Shown piece after piece: positions 37,331-45,373 of a DNA stretch of 64,000 nt. Each line of letters begins with the position of its first letter. Position 1 is the first letter of the stretch. The stretch is from NCBI GenBank assembly GCA_030680295.1, contig JAUXVU010000018.1, positions 62,001 through 126,000 of the forward strand. Reading direction: 5' to 3'. The notes under the pieces are model-generated. The model did no database searches. It was not told the origin of the DNA and saw nothing but the letters and a program-made list of their open reading frames with translations. The DNA is from Moraxellaceae bacterium (lineage in GTDB: Bacteria; Pseudomonadota; Gammaproteobacteria; Pseudomonadales; Moraxellaceae). A program made the position numbers and the translations under genes.

Positions 37331-37360
37331 TGCATCCAGTTGGGTGTTGATCACGTATAG
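37331..37360 (+). promoter_or_regulatory. Candidate ECF promoter and dyad before the DUF4331 operon
   Basis: TGCATCC (37331-37337), 16 bases, CGTATAG (37354-37360), with a dyad TGATC/GATCA at 37348-37364 across the -10. The predicted start near 37367 supports ATG 37403 as the gene start. The layout matches the candidate promoter at 34231. Confidence 0.4.
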
Positions 37361-37402
37361 ATCATGCAAGAACAAAAAATTCTTAAAACGTGGAGTTACC
37401 CA

Positions 37403-38887
37403 ATGACCTCTCACTCGCTAAAGCGCCCTAAACTTTTACCCATTGTCGGGGCCATGCTTGTGGCAACGGCAACTATGATCACTTCTGCCTACGCTTCTAG
37501 CCATCGCGAAGCACCATTCATTACAACAATGCCAAAAGTTGATGGAACAGATTTTTATATGTTTCGTAGTTATGAGGCAAGTCGCAGTAATTTTGTCACG
37601 CTAATTGCCAACTATTTGCCACTACAAGACCCCTATGGTGGTCCAAACTACTTTTCACTTGACCCCAATGCACTTTACGAAATTCATGTTGATAACAATG
37701 GGGATGCCGTTGAAGACATTACTTTTCAGTTCCGCTTCAAAAACACACTGAATGATTTGAAGGTGCCCGTTGGTGGAAAAATGATTTCAATTCCACTCAT
37801 CAACTTGCCGCCATCTGGAAACAACCCAACGTTAAATGTTCAAGAAACATTCACTGTGACGATGGTTACAGGCACTCGTCGTGGCGCCAACAGTACCCGT
37901 CAGTTGCTGACAAATGCATCCGGTGGTGGGACTACATTTACTAAGCCTGTTGATAATATTGGCGAAAAGTCCATTCCAAATTATGCCCAGTACGCAAATC
38001 AGTTTATTCACAATGTGAATCTTCCTGGTTGTGCATCGCCCGGTAAAGTCTTTGTTGGTCAACGTAAGGACTCTTTTGTTGTCAATCTAGGTGAAGTATT
38101 TGACCTTGTAAACATTGCCAATCCTGTCGGTGGTGACAATGTTGAACAAGACGATTTAGCTGATAAAAACGTCACGACCTTAGCGATGGAAATTCCCAGT
38201 GACTGTTTAACTGCTGGTAATGAACCTGTAATTGGTGGTTGGACAACAGCCAGCGTGCGTCAAGCGCGATTGGTTAACCCTAAGCCTGTAAGTAACAACA
38301 CCGCCAGTAAAGAGGGCGGCCCTTGGACGCAGGTTTCACGCTTAGGCATGCCTTTAGTAAATGAGGTAATTATTGGTCTAAAAGATAAAGACAAGTTCAA
38401 TGCAAGCCAACCTAAAGATGATGCGCAATTTATTGACTATGTCACGAATCCTTCGTTGCCATTTTTAATTGAGGCACTGTTTAACACCGCAGCGCCAACA
38501 AACTTTCCGCGAACTGATTTAGTGACTGCATTTTTAACGGGTGTGCCGAATTTAAATCAGCCTGCCAATGTAAAAGGTTCAGAAATGCTACGCTTGAATA
38601 CTGCAGATATTATGCCAGTGCCTGCAAATATGCAGAACCACTTGGGTGTGGTTGGCGGTGATGTAGCCGGCTTTCCAAATGGTCGCCGTCCCGGTGACGA
38701 TGTTGTTGATATTGCACTACGAGTTTCCATGGGCTTGTTATGTCACGCTAACTTAGGGGTGTGTTCACCTAGTGACGCACCTACTGGCACTCTTCCGTTC
38801 ACTGATGGTGTTCGACAACAGGCCAGTCAATTTGATAATGCCTTTCCATATTTAAGAACACCGATTCCTGGTGCACGTAATAACTAA
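37403..38887 (+). CDS. DUF4331 secreted protein
   Basis: 494 residues with a signal peptide ending at AYA; the mature protein begins SSHREAPFIT, the family hallmark, and contains DGTDFYMFRSYEA and the IHVDNNGDAVEDITFQFRF stretch. DUF4331 proteins are periplasmic or exported with no firmly assigned activity. ATG 37403 has GGAG 7 bases upstream; an in-frame ATG at 37364 coincides with the predicted transcription start and is rejected. It heads an operon with a lipoprotein, a TPR protein and a HupE/UreJ protein. Confidence 0.9.
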   Translation: MTSHSLKRPKLLPIVGAMLVATATMITSAYASSHREAPFITTMPKVDGTDFYMFRSYEASRSNFVTLIANYLPLQDPYGGPNYFSLDPNALYEIHVDNNGDAVEDITFQFRFKNTLNDLKVPVGGKMISIPLINLPPSGNNPTLNVQETFTVTMVTGTRRGANSTRQLLTNASGGGTTFTKPVDNIGEKSIPNYAQYANQFIHNVNLPGCASPGKVFVGQRKDSFVVNLGEVFDLVNIANPVGGDNVEQDDLADKNVTTLAMEIPSDCLTAGNEPVIGGWTTASVRQARLVNPKPVSNNTASKEGGPWTQVSRLGMPLVNEVIIGLKDKDKFNASQPKDDAQFIDYVTNPSLPFLIEALFNTAAPTNFPRTDLVTAFLTGVPNLNQPANVKGSEMLRLNTADIMPVPANMQNHLGVVGGDVAGFPNGRRPGDDVVDIALRVSMGLLCHANLGVCSPSDAPTGTLPFTDGVRQQASQFDNAFPYLRTPIPGARNN

Positions 38888-38908
38888 GTCACCGACAGGA
38901 GAGTGTTC

Positions 38909-39124
38909 ATGAAAAAACGTATCTCACTGATGTTTGTTACAGCAGCTGCGCTTACGCTTGTTGCTTGTAACAATGAGGATTCTCGTGGCAATAACGACGA
39001 CGGTTTTATTGCCACGGTACGGGCCTTAATAAATCAGCAGCCTGAAGTCGGGGAGCCATCGGCTGAGCTTGTGGCTAGGTTAATTGCACCATTACCTGAA
39101 ACTACTGAACCTGATCCTCTATGA
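38909..39124 (+). CDS. Small lipoprotein of the DUF4331 operon
   Basis: 71 residues with lipobox LVAC at about residue 20, then a short acidic, proline-rich mature part (about 50 residues) without a known domain. ATG 38909 is preceded by GGAGAG. Its last codons overlap the ATG of the next gene (ATGA), so translation is coupled. Function unknown; probably a small partner anchored in the membrane. Confidence 0.75.
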   Translation: MKKRISLMFVTAAALTLVACNNEDSRGNNDDGFIATVRALINQQPEVGEPSAELVARLIAPLPETTEPDPL

Positions 39125-40299
39125 AGCTTAAGTTGTTTCTTTTGATAAGCGTTATACTGCCGTCGCCCTTATGGGCGGCGGACACCATGCGCCGTGTCAT
39201 TACTCCATCCAGTGATAATGTTGTTGTCGAAAAGTTACCAAATGGTCCGCGCCTAAGTTCAGTGGTTTCTTCGGGTAGCGCAGAATCAGTAAGCGATCAG
39301 ATCACACAAATTCAAGAGTTTCTTAACGTGGCTCGCCAACAAGGTGATCCCCGCTATTTAGGCTATGTCGGTGCTCAGCTGCCCGTATTATTAGCTAAAT
39401 ATCCTGCCGACCCCAATATTCGCTTGCTGCACGCAAGATTCCTTCAAGCAGATCATCAGTTTGTTGAGGCCGAAAAAATACTAGATGAACTGCTCAAAAC
39501 ACCATCTGCTATTTCTTCTGAAGCGGCTTTACTAAGTGCCTCGATAGCACTTGTTCGTGGCCAGTATTCTCATGCCATGAGCCGATGTCAGCAGCTAAGT
39601 GGCTTCTCAATGTTGCCTTTTGCCTTAATTTGTAAGGCTCAAGTGATGGGCTCTACAGGCAGTGCTGCTGAGGCATTAAAGCAGCTAAATAAAGTACCCG
39701 TTAAACAGTTGGGCTTAACCGATGATCAACTAACATGGTGGCAATTAAGCCGAGCCGATATTGCAGACCGCCTTGGGCTTGATCAGGATGCCAATGGCTT
39801 TTATCAAAATGCTGCTGCGCTAGGCTCTGCTGAAGCGACAGCGGCTTATGCAGATTGGCTTTATTGGCAAGGTGATGCTCGAAGTAGCTTAGCGGTGCTT
39901 AAGAGTTGGACCGCACATGATGGTCTTTTGACGCTGCTGACCCGAGCTGAAATTAAGTTAGGTCTTCATAAATCTGCTATTGCTCATAAACAACAAGTTC
40001 AAAGTCGTTGGCAAGCATTCTTGGCGCGTAAGGAGCCCGGTCACGAGCGTGAACTGGCGGTATTTTATTTGGATGTGATGCAACAACCCGAAACGGCGCT
40101 TAACTTCGCTAGAAAGAACTGGGCAACCCAGCGTGAAACTGCTGACTATCGAATTTATCTTCGTACATCGTTAGCTCTATCAGCCTCTAAAGACTTAAGT
40201 CTTTTAGCTAAATGGCAAAGCGAGACGGGCTTCGAGGATGTTCGTGCGCAAAGCTGGTTGACTGAGCGTGCCTTAGCCACGGCGAGTAGCGCCAAATGA
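39121..40299 (+). CDS. Secreted TPR-like repeat protein
   Basis: 392 residues with signal peptide (cleaved after LWA). The rest is alpha-helical with TPR-like units, for example DPNIRLLHARFLQADHQF followed by VEAEKILDEL, and AYADWLYWQGDARSSLAVL. Such scaffolds bind partner proteins in the periplasm. It overlaps both neighbours by 4 bases, so DUF4331, lipoprotein, TPR and HupE proteins are made together and may form one complex. Confidence 0.8.
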   Translation: MKLKLFLLISVILPSPLWAADTMRRVITPSSDNVVVEKLPNGPRLSSVVSSGSAESVSDQITQIQEFLNVARQQGDPRYLGYVGAQLPVLLAKYPADPNIRLLHARFLQADHQFVEAEKILDELLKTPSAISSEAALLSASIALVRGQYSHAMSRCQQLSGFSMLPFALICKAQVMGSTGSAAEALKQLNKVPVKQLGLTDDQLTWWQLSRADIADRLGLDQDANGFYQNAAALGSAEATAAYADWLYWQGDARSSLAVLKSWTAHDGLLTLLTRAEIKLGLHKSAIAHKQQVQSRWQAFLARKEPGHERELAVFYLDVMQQPETALNFARKNWATQRETADYRIYLRTSLALSASKDLSLLAKWQSETGFEDVRAQSWLTERALATASSAK

Positions 40300-41438
40300 T
40301 TCGTCGTGTACAGGCTTTCTTAACGATATGTCTTTTGCTGCTAGTCCAAAATAGTTGGGCGCATAAAGCAAGTGATAGTTATCTTCAAATTCAACAAGAT
40401 GGGTCTATCCTGAATGTGGTTTGGGATGTTGCCTTACGTGATCTTGATGCACTGCTTTTTTTAGATACGAATCAAGATGGACAACTCACTTGGGGTGAGA
40501 TTCGTACGCGCAGCGAGAATATCGAAACGTTTTTGCAGAGTCAGTTAACGCTTCAGCTTGGTGAAAATCGCTGTGAGTGGTTAGGACGATCTGAGCCTAT
40601 TGGGCTGGTGCAGCATAGTGATGGATTTTATGCCGCTCAGCATTGGTTAATGAGTTGCAATGGTGCTCAAATAAATGATGCGCTGACGATTGATTATCGA
40701 TTGTTAAAAGGCATTGATAGTTTGCACCGAGGCTTATTAAGCATTAGTACCGACAATGGTTTTATCACGACTATTTTAAGGCCAGATCAGGGGCCTATAG
40801 TGCTGGATGGCAATGAGACCTTATGGCACACCTTTACTCGTTTTCTGGAAGAAGGTGTTCATCATTTATTAACGGGATATGACCACGTTTTATTTTTACT
40901 TTGTTTATTGTTGCCAGCCTGCCTGACACGAAAAGCGAATCAATGGTTGCCCTCGCAATCATTTCGTTCAGCATTTTTGCATACAGCGGGTATCGTTACT
41001 GCATTTACTGTGGCGCATTCGGTAACACTTGCACTTGCTGCGCTTCAATTGGTTAATCTGCCATCGCGTTGGGTTGAATCAGCAATTGCGGCATCCATTA
41101 TTTTGGCTGCCGTCCATACAGTTAAGCCAATATTTATTAGCTCCCGCGCTTTAATCGCGGGTGTTTTTGGACTGATACATGGTTTTGGGTTTGCTGGTGT
41201 GCTGCAAGGTTTACCGCTAACAACTGGACCACAGCTTTCTGCTCTGGCTGGGTTTAACATAGGTGTAGAGCTCGGGCAATTATTGGTGGTGGTTTTGGTT
41301 TTCCCACTACTTTGGTGGTCGCGTAACTCGCGCTTCTATCGCCAGCTTTTTATGCCTATTGTCAGTGTTCTGATTGCGCTGGTGGCACTTCTTTGGCTTT
41401 TGCAAAGAGTTTTTGAATGGCAATTGATTCCGGGATAA
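40296..41438 (+). CDS. HupE/UreJ-like membrane protein with periplasmic EF-hand
   Basis: 380 residues. A signal peptide is followed by a periplasmic domain with a canonical EF-hand loop at residues 57-68 (DTNQDGQLTWGE). The C-terminal half has about seven helices with HHLLTGYDHVLFLLCLLLPA, TAFTVAHSVTLALAAL and GLIHGFGFAG, the His-rich signature of HupE/UreJ permeases, which are linked to nickel or other metal uptake. Fusion of a calcium-type loop to a metal channel suggests sensing or gating; the metal is unknown. Confidence 0.85.
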   Translation: MIRRVQAFLTICLLLLVQNSWAHKASDSYLQIQQDGSILNVVWDVALRDLDALLFLDTNQDGQLTWGEIRTRSENIETFLQSQLTLQLGENRCEWLGRSEPIGLVQHSDGFYAAQHWLMSCNGAQINDALTIDYRLLKGIDSLHRGLLSISTDNGFITTILRPDQGPIVLDGNETLWHTFTRFLEEGVHHLLTGYDHVLFLLCLLLPACLTRKANQWLPSQSFRSAFLHTAGIVTAFTVAHSVTLALAALQLVNLPSRWVESAIAASIILAAVHTVKPIFISSRALIAGVFGLIHGFGFAGVLQGLPLTTGPQLSALAGFNIGVELGQLLVVVLVFPLLWWSRNSRFYRQLFMPIVSVLIALVALLWLLQRVFEWQLIPG

Positions 41439-41440
41439 TT

Positions 41441-41992
41441 ATGACCGATGAACTAGTTGCCTTGGTTGAGCGAGTAGGTAAAGGCGATAAACAAGCCTTT
41501 GCAGCACTTTATCAACGCACTTCACCAAGGCTTTATACGCTTGCAATTTCAGTGTTGAGAAATCGTGATTTGGCTCAAGAGGTTTTACAAGAGTCTTTTA
41601 TTAATGTCTGGAAATCGGCCAGTAGTTACCATTCAGGCAAAGGTAGCGTGCAAGTGTGGTTAAACGTGGTTGTCAGAAATCGATGCATTGATTGCCTGCG
41701 TCAGCGTGTGACACAAATCCATTCCTCTGACTTCATTGACTGGAATGAGCTGGTTTGTAATCAACCGTCTCCGTTGCAGACATTACAGAACCACCATGAA
41801 GCTAATGACTTGGCTCGGTGTATGGAAGGTTTAAGTGGGCCGCAAAAGCAGGCGCTAACACTTGCCTTTTTCCATGGTCTTAGCCATAGCGAATTGGCTG
41901 AAAAAACCCAATCACCATTAGGCTCAGTTAAGTCGTCGATTCGCCGCGGCTTAGCCAGCTTACGGAGGTGCTTACATCATGCATCTGACTAA
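41441..41992 (+). CDS. ECF sigma factor (second island system)
   Basis: 183 residues: region 2 (NRDLAQEVLQESFINVWKSA) and region 4 (LSGPQKQALTLAFFHGLSHSELAEKTQSPLGSVKSSIRRGL, in parts) of the SigK/RpoE type. ATG 41441 lies 2 bases after the HupE stop; the overlapping start at 41417 is rejected. It overlaps the membrane anti-sigma gene by 14 bases, a standard sigma/anti-sigma couple. Confidence 0.92.
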   Translation: MTDELVALVERVGKGDKQAFAALYQRTSPRLYTLAISVLRNRDLAQEVLQESFINVWKSASSYHSGKGSVQVWLNVVVRNRCIDCLRQRVTQIHSSDFIDWNELVCNQPSPLQTLQNHHEANDLARCMEGLSGPQKQALTLAFFHGLSHSELAEKTQSPLGSVKSSIRRGLASLRRCLHHASD

Positions 41993-42677
41993 TGAAATAA
42001 TTGATGCAGTTAGTGCTCAATACGTTTTAGGTACATTACGTGGCAAAGCAGCTGTACGGTGGAAGCGCTTGCAAGAAGAGCGTGCCGATATTAATGAGCA
42101 TGTAACGCAGTGGGAAAAACTATTGGCACCAATGGCGCATTGGTTACCTGAAACACCTGTTCCCGTGAGTGTTTGGGGCCATATCGAAAAAGAGCTATTC
42201 AAGCCTGCAATACCGATTAAAAAATACCGTGGTACTCGTTGGGCTGTCATTGGATTTGCAATGGCCGCAAGTTTAGGTTTGTGGCTAACACTTCCATTTT
42301 CATTAACAGAGCCAACCAAGCCCTTGATGGCTGAATACTCTACCGCAATTGCGACATTGACCAGTGATCATCAAAACTTACAGTGGCAGTTAAGCCAAAT
42401 TAGTGATGACACCCTCAGCATTGCTGTTAATACGAATTGGCAACAAGCACCGGACAGAAGCCTCGAGTTATGGGCTATCGATGCTAATGGTACGCCTCAC
42501 TCGTTAGGTCTAATTAACCTTGACGATGATTTTGCAATACTTAAATTAAGTGACTCTCAGCGATCTAAGTTAACTGGCGTAACACTTTTTGCCATCAGTA
42601 ACGAGCCTCGTGGTGGCTCTCCAACAAACTCGCCAACTGGACCAGTGTTGTTTACAGGTAAGCCTCATAAAAGTTAA
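41979..42677 (+). CDS. Membrane anti-sigma factor, RskA-like
   Basis: 232 residues: an N-terminal cytoplasmic domain (YVLGTLRGKAAVRWKRL), one membrane helix (about 84-104) and a periplasmic RskA domain (LQWQLSQISDDTLSIAVN, RSLELWAIDANGTPHSLG, GVTLFAISNEPRGGSPTNSPTGPVLFTG). The last part is the conserved anti-sigma-K closing motif. It would hold the preceding sigma inactive until an envelope signal arrives. The TonB receptor follows 14 bases later. Confidence 0.9.
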   Translation: MHLTNEIIDAVSAQYVLGTLRGKAAVRWKRLQEERADINEHVTQWEKLLAPMAHWLPETPVPVSVWGHIEKELFKPAIPIKKYRGTRWAVIGFAMAASLGLWLTLPFSLTEPTKPLMAEYSTAIATLTSDHQNLQWQLSQISDDTLSIAVNTNWQQAPDRSLELWAIDANGTPHSLGLINLDDDFAILKLSDSQRSKLTGVTLFAISNEPRGGSPTNSPTGPVLFTGKPHKS

Positions 42678-42691
42678 TGGAATAATCAATT

Positions 42692-44764
42692 ATGCGTTCA
42701 TTCGTAATGGGGTTTGCTTTATGTGTAAGTGCATCTACAGTAATTGGAGGAGGGATTCAAACGCTAGATGATGTGACTGTTGAGGCAAGACAAACTGATT
42801 TAATTGGCATGGCAAATTCAGCAAGTGAAGGCACTGTGCTTCGAGAGCAACTGCTGTCAAGGCCACTGCTTCGACCGGCAGAGGTGCTAGAGGCCGTGCC
42901 AGGATTAATCATTTCTCAACATAGCGGCAGTGGCAAAGCCAACCAATATTATTTACGTGGTTTTAATCTGGACCACGGTACTGATTTTGCGGCCACTTTG
43001 ATGGGTATGCCGCTAAACATGCCGACACATGGTCATGGTCAAGGTTATTTAGATCTTAACTTTTTGATTCCAGAATTAGTTGATCGTGTGGCGTATCGAA
43101 AGGGTGCTTTAGCAGCAGACGTCGGTGATTTCGCCACTGCTGGTTCTGTTGCTATTGAGTATGTTCGCTTCCTTGAGCGCCCATTTATTGATGTCAGCGT
43201 TGGTGAGGATGGCTATCGCCGAGGTTTGGTCGCTGGCAGTCATGCCGTTGCTGATGGACAGCTATTACATGCATTTGAGTGGACAGAAACTAATGGTCCA
43301 TTTGACTTGGATGAAGACCTTATCAAGCGCAATGCGTTGCTTCGTTACAGTCGTGGCTCAGTCAATGACGGTTGGTCGATTACGGGCATGGCGTATTCGT
43401 CAAGTTGGAAATCCTCAGATCAAATACCTAAACGAGCAGTCGAAAGTGGCATGATCGGTCGTTTTGGAACCATTGACCCCACCTCGGGTGGGCGTACAGA
43501 GCGCTATAGCTTGTCGGGACAATGGGCTCAGCGTGTTGGCGACCAACAGAGACGGGCCTCTGTGTATGCCACTGACTATCGCCTGAATCTTTTGTCGAAC
43601 TTTACCTATTGTTTAAATGATATTGCGTTAACGGGGCAGTGTAATAACGGTGACCAATTTGAGCAGGTCGATGCGCGCCGAATTTATGGTGGTGCGGTAT
43701 CTAACACGTGGTTTGGTCAGTTAAGTGATATGGCCAGTGAGTTCACTTTAGGCAGTCAAATACGTCACGATGACATTGATGGTGTTGGGTTGTTTACGAC
43801 AACGGCTGGTCAGCGAACTGGAAGAATTCGCCAAGATGACGTCAAGCAAACCAGTGTGGCGGTATTTGCTGAGCATAGCTTGCAGTGGCAGCCGTGGTTT
43901 CGCAGTGTATTAGGGCTTAGAGCAGATGCATTTCATTTTAATGTTAAGGCTGATCAAGCGGTGAATGGGGGTCAAGTTAATGATCAAATTGTCAGCCCAA
44001 AAGCAGCGCTTATTTTTGGGCCATGGGCAAAAACAGAATATTACGTACAGGCAGGTTATGGCTTTCACAGTAATGATGCTCGTGGCGTGACAACACGAAT
44101 TAATCCAGATTTTCGGGTGCCCGAATTTGCGACCAGTACAACTCCTGCAGACCCATTAGTTCGTGCTAAAAGTTATGAGCTTGGTCTGCGCACTGCAATT
44201 ATTCCTGGTTTACAAACAAGCTTAGCGTTTTGGCGTCTTGATCTTGATTCCGAGCTTTTATTCGTAGGTGATGCAGGCACGACTGAAGCGAGTTTGCCTA
44301 GCCAGCGACAAGGTATAGAGTTGGCGAATTTTTGGCAGCCGACAACTGACTTAACGGTGGATGCGGATTTGGCTTTTTCTCGAGCGCGCTTTCGCCAAGC
44401 ACCTGCTGGCGAAAACAGAATTCCGGGGGCGATAGAGCAAACTGCTTCTGTTGGTATTGATTGGCAAACAACGTCGCAATGGCGCACAGGGTTACGTATG
44501 CGTTATTTCGGACCTCGCCCATTAATTGAAGACAATAGCGTACGTTCATCGAGTAGTGTGCTGGTGAACGCCCGAGCAAATGTTGAGCTTACAAAATCTA
44601 TAAGTGCTCAATTGGATATTTTAAATATTTTTAATCGGCGTGTAAGTGATGTCGATTACTTCTACGAGTCTCAACTAGCGGGCGAGGTTGAGCCTGTAGA
44701 GGATATTCATTTTCATCCTGCAGAACCTAGAACTGTCCGTGCATCACTACGTTGGTACTACTAG
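42692..44764 (+). CDS. TonB-dependent outer membrane receptor
   Basis: 690 residues. A signal sequence is followed by a TonB-box-like segment (LDDVTVEAR), a plug domain (PAEVLEAVPGLIISQHSG, YYLRGFNLDHGTDF, MPTHGHGQGYLDLNF) and a beta-barrel ending in aromatic residue (SLRWYY). There is no N-terminal sigma-regulatory extension, so it is a transporter only. The HGHG in the plug is a possible metal-site feature. Its place behind the sigma/anti-sigma pair suggests joint control with the DUF4331-HupE operon. Substrate unknown, metal complex likely. Confidence 0.9.
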   Translation: MRSFVMGFALCVSASTVIGGGIQTLDDVTVEARQTDLIGMANSASEGTVLREQLLSRPLLRPAEVLEAVPGLIISQHSGSGKANQYYLRGFNLDHGTDFAATLMGMPLNMPTHGHGQGYLDLNFLIPELVDRVAYRKGALAADVGDFATAGSVAIEYVRFLERPFIDVSVGEDGYRRGLVAGSHAVADGQLLHAFEWTETNGPFDLDEDLIKRNALLRYSRGSVNDGWSITGMAYSSSWKSSDQIPKRAVESGMIGRFGTIDPTSGGRTERYSLSGQWAQRVGDQQRRASVYATDYRLNLLSNFTYCLNDIALTGQCNNGDQFEQVDARRIYGGAVSNTWFGQLSDMASEFTLGSQIRHDDIDGVGLFTTTAGQRTGRIRQDDVKQTSVAVFAEHSLQWQPWFRSVLGLRADAFHFNVKADQAVNGGQVNDQIVSPKAALIFGPWAKTEYYVQAGYGFHSNDARGVTTRINPDFRVPEFATSTTPADPLVRAKSYELGLRTAIIPGLQTSLAFWRLDLDSELLFVGDAGTTEASLPSQRQGIELANFWQPTTDLTVDADLAFSRARFRQAPAGENRIPGAIEQTASVGIDWQTTSQWRTGLRMRYFGPRPLIEDNSVRSSSSVLVNARANVELTKSISAQLDILNIFNRRVSDVDYFYESQLAGEVEPVEDIHFHPAEPRTVRASLRWYY

Positions 44765-44844
44765 CAACATGCCAGTCATTGGTTAGCAGTGAATATTACT
44801 TTATGAGTACTCTTAGTCTTTAATGACGAGCTTATGAACACTTT

Positions 44845-44873
44845 TCTACAACACGCAAACACATTCTGATAAT
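44845..44873 (+). promoter_or_regulatory. Likely sigma-70 promoter of the RND efflux operon
   Basis: TCTACA (44845-44850, 4 of 6), a 17-base spacer and GATAAT (44868-44873, 5 of 6), 20 bases before the His-rich gene at 44893, whose GGAG ribosome site lies between. No metal-regulator gene adjoins. Confidence 0.4.
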
Positions 44874-44892
44874 CTTAATATTGGAGTGCCTT

Positions 44893-45288
44893 ATGAAGTC
44901 ATTATTTACTCACTTGTTACTTGTGCTTAGCTTGCTGTCACAGCAACTTGCTATGGCAGGTACTTGGGTAAGTTTTGATCATGACCAGCAGGCCCCATCA
45001 CAAATAGCTCATTTTCAGCATGTGATTTTACACCTTGATAATCAGCCTCATCACCATGTAGTTGAGCGCTCTGTTCACAGTGATGACCCTTCAACATTGC
45101 AGTTGGATAGCTCCAAAGATTCGATTTCACATATGAATGAGCAAGCCAATGCCGGTTGTTGCTTCATAGCAAGCAATGACGTCATTGGTGCAGAACGTTA
45201 CAAATCAATTCGTTTCGATTTTGTTGTTGTTACCCACCACTCACCACCGCTAGATCACCCCCTTCGACCGCCACTCTTACTGACCTGA
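44893..45288 (+). CDS. His-rich secreted protein upstream of czc genes (CzcI-like)
   Basis: 131 residues with a signal peptide ending at AMA. The mature protein is rich in His and Asp (SFDHDQ, HFQHVILHLDNQPHHHVVERSVHSDD) with a CC pair and the ending HHSPPLDHPLRPPLLLT, the layout of the small periplasmic proteins that precede czcCBA operons and may bind or sense metal. ATG 44893 has GGAG upstream. Confidence 0.65.
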   Translation: MKSLFTHLLLVLSLLSQQLAMAGTWVSFDHDQQAPSQIAHFQHVILHLDNQPHHHVVERSVHSDDPSTLQLDSSKDSISHMNEQANAGCCFIASNDVIGAERYKSIRFDFVVVTHHSPPLDHPLRPPLLLT

Positions 45289-45373
45289 TTCAGCTTGTAG
45301 CAAATCTTTTTTTAGATTTCGCATGACATGACTTATGGCTGCTTTTGTGCACGCCTAGATTCAGGGTTTAGTA

